A stretch of DNA of 64,000 bases from Lagopus muta (Eukaryota > Chordata > Aves > Galliformes > Phasianidae), in the NCBI RefSeq assembly GCF_023343835.1, contig NC_064447.1, positions 14,509,501 to 14,573,500 of the forward strand. Direction: 5' to 3'. The position numbers were made by a program, and so were the translations under genes. Position 1 is the first letter of the stretch, and every line of letters starts with the position of its first letter. The notes beneath the pieces were generated by a model that was not told the DNA's origin, ran no database searches, and saw only the letters and a program-made list of their open reading frames with translations. Below, piece after piece: positions 57,336-64,000 of this stretch.

Positions 57336-57536
57336 AGGGAGGAGTGCATGTTTATTTTTAAGTCTGTGTAAAATTATTAAAACACAGTATTGCAAGTTGG
57401 GACCCAATGAGAGATATATTACTGACACACTGTGACTATAAATGCTGTAATGTACAAATGCATAGTGAAAAAGTGCTGCACTGGTTTTCCACTGTTTGTG
57501 TTTGAAGCATGGTATCTGAAGGTAAGTTGATAGCAC

Positions 57537-57640
57537 ATATCACAGAATCACAGAATTGTAGGGGTTGGAAGGGACCTCCAGAGATCATCGAGTCCAACCC
57601 CCCTGGTTCCCTACAGTAGGTCGCACAGGTAGGCATCCTA
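57537..57640 (-). mobile_element. Short CR1 3' end, minus orientation
   Basis: The reverse complement of a CR1 3' terminus: atcacagaatcacagaattg, then aggggttggaagggacctcc, then gagatcatcgagtccaaccc. About 100 bp remain. It lies in the intergenic DNA downstream of MRTFB. Confidence 0.9.
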
Positions 57641-58738
57641 CAGACTTTTATAATGGATTAAATTCATACAGAAACAGTATTTTAGCAAATTTACAGGGCA
57701 TACTGTTCAGTTTTATGGGTACTTAAATAATAATTTGATTTTGTAACACATTTCCAAATTCTGAGGTCATCAGCGTTGCACAGACTTTAATGAGGAAATG
57801 GTTGGTGATCAAGTATGGAGGTTGTCTCCATGTGAGAAAGTATCATAGTAAATGCTTAAATGAAGCAGCTTCATGACAGAAAGAATCTTGTGCACACTGA
57901 ACAGCTCGTTGTTCTTTCTCCCAAAGAAGTGCGTGCAGGTGTTTGCTTCAAAACAAGCTGAGCAGAATACAAAATGCAAATATGAAACCCAGCAATCCAG
58001 CACATCTTGAAAACTTTCAAAGAACTTAGGAAAATCAAGAATGAATAGGATAGATTTGTCCAACTTGTTATTTAATGAACCAGGAGACAGATGAGTTTTG
58101 GGGTATGGTGAACGTTAGCAGCTGCACGTAATGAAAAAAAGATCTCATTGTGAAGTAAGGTCTGCAGGGTTCATGAGCCATATGCAAGGTAACTGTTTGC
58201 AATTGGTTTAATTCTTCTGAAGCTGCTGTTTCGATTCTACTGAAGAGCATCGCGTGTGCCTCGTGTGCCTGTTGCACAGATCAGAACTCCTGCAATACCT
58301 TTGGCTTCTCTTTTTATGACAGAAGTACCTTACTGAAAGCAAAGGAAAATGCTGCACCATGCTTTTGTTCTGGCTGATACTAAGGTAGTCCAGTGCCTCT
58401 ATACATCAGAGTACCTATGTCAGGGTTCTCAATTTCTTGAGACAAGAATAAAAGCAAAGGAATTAAACTAACAAAACCCAGTAAGCCGAAACGTTGGGAG
58501 TTCAGGAGTTCTTCATTGTTAAACATGTTCTGTTCTCTCTGATTCTGAAGAAAAACCACCATTCTTTTGGAGTTTGTCTAAGCCCTTGTATCATTCTTGT
58601 TCCTTTTTGCAGGAAAGGTACTTGATAACGTTGCCCAAATATTTCTGATTCATACAATCCAGAATTTTAGCTTGTTATTAAATGCATTTCTCATTTTTAA
58701 TAAGTAAAAGCAAACAATTTAACTGTTTTCCTTTTTTT

Positions 58739-58744
58739 TTTATT
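58739..58744 (-). terminator. Candidate distal MRTFB poly(A) signal AATAAA
   Basis: AATAAA on the minus strand within an A-rich run, 4.75 kb after the MRTFB stop, with TTGTTTGCTTTT downstream. Use is inferred. Confidence 0.45.
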
Positions 58745-61700
58745 TGAGACACTTAGCAAAAATGCTGAAATATCAAACATTTCCTCAGTAGCTACAATAT
58801 TGCCACTATGTACAAAATATCTGATAAATGTACTACACATATAAAAATACAATATGCCTTAATATATATACAGTACAATGTGCAAAACATATGGCATTCA
58901 AACGTATGGAATTGATTTTAGGACTGCAAACAACAAATACAAAGGCATCATGGTTTCTTATAGAAAGGCAAAACATAAACGGACGCCCTGATTGCCATAA
59001 TTTGCATTTAGTAAAGTAGTGCTTAAATGAAGAGGGCCCTAGGAAGAGGTGTCCATCTTCTTCTTTTCATGAAATGAGATGCTAAGACATAGTAATGGCT
59101 ATGAAAATAAGAAGAGCAACACCTACGAGGTTAGCGTCATTTCTACTGCAAGCAGTACTGTGGAAGAAATATCTGGAAAAAAGCCTGTGCTACTAATACA
59201 AATTTCTCAATCAACAAAACAAATCTGTCCTCTTAAACATCAAAATCTGCTTTGAAAATATCTACATCCTTAATTTTAAAAAAGTATGGGTAGTTCTGGG
59301 GATTTACTTTCCTATGCTTCAAAGTACAAAGTGCCTTCTTTGGCAATACAAATGGCAATGCTTTGGTTCCTTTTTACATTTTTATATTACTATAATTTAT
59401 TGGAGGCTGTTTTTGAATATCTGAGCTATACTTTTTATAAAAATAGTGTGATTGTATAGTTGTTAACCATTCCCTGCTTTTTACTGAGATTTCACTCTCA
59501 GAGCTTGAATAGCTTTTTTTTTGGCTAGAATTCTACATATGTATTTATGCATTCTGAACCTAAAAGTCTATATATTCAGACACTACAGAATGACACAGGT
59601 GTCTCTTTTCTGCATGTTATTCATCACAATAGAAGGAATACTTGAGATTATTTCAGGTTCAGTTTTTAAAGGATGCTCTTTATTGGCCACATATATACTA
59701 TGTGCAACTCAGTTCCATGTCTCTCTCAAAAGAAAACCTCTATTATGGCCTAGAAATCATCAGAAAGCAATTTAATAGGCCACGACAAAAAAAAATTTAA
59801 CAAAATATTCAGTAGATATAAGTGGAAGAATATTTTTTTCCAGTTTTAATGTAATTTGCTTTAAACTTATAATACACTGAAGATGCCATCCAAACGACTG
59901 TATACATCAGTGAGCTTTACTGTGTTTTCTTTACATAATGTCCTTCCAGTTAATTATATTCTTTGACTGCATTTTCTCTGCCTTGAGAACAGTTCAGCAG
60001 CTTGTGCCTGGTTTCCAGCTATGGTGCCTATGCTTTTCAGGCATCAGAATGTTTAAGATTACGTAACAGAGAAGTTTAATATTGAAACATCTGCTTTGAT
60101 TATTTGCTTCCTTGAAGATAACTCCTGCTAGTCAATTTAGAGATGCCTTGAAAAGAAATGTCTGTATTAAACTGTGATTGCTTCTAATGTTGCCTCAGCT
60201 TTTTAATGGGCTGGTTTTGCAAGGCTCTCATTGCTGGATTAGAAGCTACAATTCTGTAAAGAGCAGTTGAACAAATGGATGGTTTTTTTTAAAGATACAA
60301 CTGCTAAGTTTATGACAATGACTTGCTAACTGTTTGTAACACTGAATAAAATTTGCCTGTAAACTTACTTGTCTTACATAATGCTGTATGGCACCACAAG
60401 TGCATTAACAAATACCGGTTACTACATGCAGGATGTGACTCCTCTTGATTAATACCAGCCCTGTAAAACACACCTGAGCTCCTTCCGTGTCTAGAATTGT
60501 GAACACCAACTTTTGAATTTCACACTGTTAAATGGTATTCCTAATTACTCTGTCAGAATTTAGTAACGTGGCTGCAGTAGGATGTTCTGTTAGCATATTG
60601 CAGCCACTGCCTGGCAAATCTACTGCCAGGGCTTTCCTCTGCAACTGTTCTAATGAGAAACATTCAGTTCTGGACAGTCAAACTGCGCAGTCATGACTAA
60701 ATCTCTCAGATGTGTTGTATCTGTGTAAGAAAAATGACAATGCAAAACATGCACACGCACAAATCTAAGCAAAATCTATTTCTGCCATAACTGTGTATGT
60801 AACGGTGGCAAATATAAATCACATTTCAGTACAAGGGCTGTAGCAATCCATCATATATAAGGTTTAATACAGATAACCCTCAAATGTACAAAAAAAGTAA
60901 TCACACATCCCCCACACCAGAATATCTGCACTTTGAAAACTAAAGTGATCCCTTAACTTTTTTTTTCTTTTTATGTTTTTCCCCAAATAGACTTTTAGAG
61001 CAGAAAGCCATACTGTACTGCAGACAACACATCTCAGCTGTTTGGTTTTATTTCTGCACATAGATTCCTATGGAGTAATTAACATTCTACACTGCCAATG
61101 AGGATAGTTTTGTAGCAAGATGACTTTGCCAGTTTAAGCATATTTACATGCATATCAAAAATGACAGTACAGTCGTTCTAGGTTAATTTATTCTCTAACA
61201 ATTAATTCACTTGCCTCTTATTTAATCGGAAGGCAGGGTCAGAAGGGGTAATTGTAACCACGTGTTTGTGGTTCAGTGTGTGATGTAGCACACAGTACGC
61301 TGACGGTACTGTAGGACTACATAAATTCCATTCAGAGTTGTTCCTGTCAGACCAGGAGTCTTAATTCTTGTTCCAGTAACAGCTGAGGGCACTTTGTATC
61401 TCAGAGTATCAGCTCCCAAGATAATACGATGAAAAGGAATGCAAAAACTGAATGTTCTCAGTGTTATTTAAGAGTCGTAGAGCATCAACATTTAAGGCAG
61501 ACAGTCCACACACGACGTTGTACTCGAGTACAGGAGGCACAGCAAGAAAGAATAAAGAATTGTCTTTCAGCTTCTGTTGTGAAAATGTTGATAGACAGTT
61601 CTTCTGTTCTCGATTTCAGATTAAGTAAACCCTGACCTGTAAAACTACTGAAAGTAGATAATGATCTAAAGTGCTGATAGCTGATATGATGCCAGTTTAA

Positions 61701-63497
61701 ACCCCAAATCAATAATATAATCCAGTATTTCACCTGAAGCCAATGGAATTCTGCACTTGATATCTGGAAATGTGGAATTTACAGATAATTCTACAACATT
61801 TTATGACAAGAGTATTTGATTTGATATTGACATGATTATTTCTTTAACTTTTCAAACATGATTCAAGTTGCTAAGTGGTGAATGGGTACTTTTTGTTTTG
61901 CTACTTAAGCTTCACACCATTTTTAATTTAGTTCCAACAGATTTTGTTTTTGAAGGTTGGCGGAGGAAGGAATTCTGAAATAAGATCAGTTCTCAGACTA
62001 GAAAACATATCACCTTTTCACTGTTCAAGAAAGAAGGGACTGCTTTCTTTTGTTGTAATTTAGAAACACACTTATGTGGAAAAATTCCAATTTGGTTTAT
62101 CAGCCTGCCTCCTCCATAACAACATTTAACAGCTATCATGGGAAACACTACTGTAGAATGTCCGAGTATCTTCCTTAACGCTGTAGCATTTTTTTGTTTG
62201 CTTTTCCTGACTTTACATAACAGGCTCTGAGAAACAACTCATGGCTTTAAAACTTTTCACGCACTGCATTGTGCAGCAAGAGTTTAATTCTGTTATCTGT
62301 CCTCACCACAGAACAGTATATCCTGATCGTTTGCCTTTTATAGTTTTCTGTGTGTACTGTTTAGAATTCTTACTGAGCCTGTTTAGATTCCCTGACGTCG
62401 TGTAGTGGCAGACGGAGTTGTTCAAGAGCTGACAGTATTGTTCAGGAAATGATCACTGTCCTGTCAGTATTGTCCCCTGCAACTCGATCCTACAAACACC
62501 TTTTGCTGGGGCACTGGCACTGCTCCTGCATAGATGTTTGCAGGATCATAGAGCATAACAGCTCATTTAAACTTTGCTGCTTCCTCAAAATGTTCTAAGA
62601 TGCTGAGATACTGTGTTCACTGAACTAAAAATATCCTCAATGACAAATTAAGATACTATTTTCATTACTGTAATTACTTCAGAGCACTGTTCCCCTCTGT
62701 TCACAAAAATAATCATACAAAGTTTAAAAGAGTATACAAATAACTGTCTGATATACACATTAAAACCGAGCTATTAAATCCAGAGCATTTAATAGAAAAT
62801 TCAGTGTTCTCAGTATTACTTGGCCTAGCTACAGTGGATTTCTTGCAGTTACGCTTAATATCCCTTTGGATGCAGTTAAATTCTTCCCTCATGATCAAAG
62901 AATGGGGAAGAGTTTTAAAAGCCACAAAACCAAAATATAAAAACAACTCAAACAAATTAAAAGTCTAGATTTATGAAATTTCACTGAACCAGCCAGTGTT
63001 TCTACTTGCCTTTGCCCTCACAATTCAATTTGAACCTGGCTCAGGCTATCCACAGGAACAATGAAGTGCAGTGATATCTCAACCTCCCTCAAACAACATT
63101 TGCTCGCTGTGTCAATACAGACAGTTCAAATCTCTCCTATGTTTTCTTCTCTAAGATGAGCCATGCTGTGTTGTTCATGTAAGCATTAAAAAATCAGAGA
63201 CATAACTTCCTTCTTATATATTTGGGATGCATTTCCCTTGTCGTGCTTTGAAACACTAAGTACAATCATCCTTTCTTGACTTGTGAAATACAGCTTTCAG
63301 AGAGCCCTGATCTGCATTAATGGCATGAGCATGGAGTAATTCACTGTTGTAAACTAGGACATCAATAAGGAATTACCTTCAAGCATTTGTTCTTACAGAC
63401 ATTTCTATTGTAATTTATTTTAACTGCAATCAGAATAGTGTAATAGGATCTCTACAGTAAAAAGAGATTTCCAGGTCATTTTCTTATTGGCTACAGC
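58739..63497 (-). other. MRTFB: MRTFB 3' UTR, probable extent (~4.8 kb)
   Basis: AT-rich sequence following the MRTFB stop on the minus strand. Candidate signals (TTTATT on the plus strand) are at 63414-63419, about 80 nt after the stop, at ~61188, and at 58739-58744, the last followed by a T-rich region. A UTR of about 5 kb fits what is known of mammalian MRTFB mRNAs, so I favour the distal site. It contains Pumilio-type TGTANATA motifs at 61141-61148, 58865-58872 and 58807-58814. Small open frames here are not supported as genes. Confidence 0.55.
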
Positions 63498-64000
63498 TTA
63501 ATCCCAGTGCAACTGTAGGTCCTGTGTATCTAGGAAGTCAGTGGAGAACACGCTGGGGGCAGCAGAGTTGAGAGGAGTGAGTCCAGATGAGGAGCTGGGC
63601 ATTGTAATGTCCAGCCATTCCATATTGTCTAAATTTGTGTCAGGAAGGTCAAGAGATAGACAAGAACTATTAGTGGTAAACTGGGGGTCAGACGTTTCCA
63701 TGGGTGAATGGGAGTGATCTAAAATGCTGGAGTGATTAAGCAGATCATTCTGGAGGTCTTCAATTAAAGAAAACGACTCTCTGTCCTCGTTACCGCTTGT
63801 CAATTGAGGAATTTCATTACCTGAAGGTAAAGTTCCATCCAGGAGGGCTTCAAGTTGGTTTTCCAGACTTATAGATAAGCTGGTTGTTGGTTCCAAGGAC
63901 ACAGGAGGAGGGGCCATTTGGATCTGTGGTGGTGGGCGGGATATCACTGTATTTACTGGCATTGTAGTGATGTTGGCTGTTACTGGTCTCATTTTAGAAA
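63498..64000 (-). CDS. MRTFB: MRTFB (MKL2), C-terminal coding part, runs off the window edge
   Basis: An open frame continues from the window end to TAA at 63498-63500. It encodes about 165 residues of the C-terminus of myocardin-related transcription factor B, a G-actin-regulated coactivator of SRF. Recognisable segments are VTANITTMPVN, LSISLENQLEALLDGTLPSG, DRESFSLIEDLQNDLL, HSPMETSDPQF, LDNMEWLDITMPSSSSGLTP and the terminal DLQLHWD. These lie in the transactivation domain. RPEL motifs, SAP and coiled coil are upstream, outside the window. No break is seen. MRTFA and MYOCD have related tails, but the residues and the position beside miR-193b/PARN favour MRTFB. Confidence 0.94.
   Translation of the reverse strand, partial: SKMRPVTANITTMPVNTVISRPPPQIQMAPPPVSLEPTTSLSISLENQLEALLDGTLPSGNEIPQLTSGNEDRESFSLIEDLQNDLLNHSSILDHSHSPMETSDPQFTTNSSCLSLDLPDTNLDNMEWLDITMPSSSSGLTPLNSAAPSVFSTDFLDTQDLQLHWD

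Larger units (their letters stand above)
54650..58738. other. Intergenic DNA between the CpG domain and MRTFB
   Basis: AT-rich. It contains a 27-nt T-run at 55759-55785, dispersed repeat copy B and the inverted CR1 3' end. The T-run could be the poly(A) tail of an old minus-strand retrocopy, but no parent gene is recognised. No protein-coding exon was identified. Confidence 0.6.

Noticed and set aside
58380..58562. 60-codon minus-strand frame with a hydrophobic segment (FVSLIPLLLFL)
   Set aside because: Short, just beyond the presumed MRTFB poly(A) site, with no recognised family. A hydrophobic run is common in AT-rich DNA.

Overview
The window is nuclear DNA from a bird, most likely chicken or a close relative. 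The evidence is the interrupted vertebrate genes, CR1 LINE 3' ends finishing in the ATTCTRTG-type octamer, a short mariner-like element whose ends resemble chicken mariner/Galluhop elements, and avian-type spellings of miR-193b and miR-365. Most of the 64 kb is intron, intergenic DNA and UTR. Only about 1.6 kb can be supported as coding.

Layout. (1) 1-24.8 kb, plus strand: the 3' half of PARN, the poly(A)-specific ribonuclease. Twelve coding exons run from codon ~281 (human numbering) to the stop, all with GT-AG borders and matching phases. They carry the later catalytic residues of the DEDD nuclease, the RRM with the cap-binding Trp, and the basic tail. The introns hold two nearly identical CR1 copies, a mariner-like element, a GT microsatellite and a plausible unrecorded alternative last exon. 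(2) 24.8-46.9 kb: intergenic. It contains a small GC-rich island downstream of PARN, a perfect 37-bp inverted repeat with a 5-nt loop, an A23/T24 palindrome, and one of two diverged copies of an unclassified repeat. (3) 46.9-54.6 kb, minus strand: the miR-193b/miR-365 cluster (miR-193b upstream, miR-365 3.1 kb downstream). Upstream of it lies a large CpG-rich domain that probably holds the promoter of the primary transcript. The domain contains a G-run next to a ~100-bp polypyrimidine tract, and a tRNA-Thr(CGT) gene. (4) 54.6-58.7 kb: intergenic, with a short inverted CR1 3' end and the second copy of the unclassified repeat. (5) 58.7-64 kb, minus strand: the C-terminal codons of MRTFB (MKL2) and a long 3' UTR.

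The order MRTFB - tRNA-Thr(CGT) - miR-193b - miR-365 - PARN, with PARN on the strand opposite to the others, matches what I recall of human 16p13.12. The block therefore looks like old conserved synteny. The genes do not form one operon or pathway: PARN trims poly(A) and small-RNA 3' ends, MRTFB is an SRF coactivator, and the miRNA pair is an independent regulatory transcript.

Most long open frames in the CpG-rich 51-54 kb segment and in the CR1 copies are not genes. I found no clearly new protein system. The best candidates for novelty are the perfect hairpin at 28.96-29.04 kb, the alternative PARN terminal exon at 22.3 kb, the CR1 pair, and the G-run/polypyrimidine block at the likely miRNA promoter.
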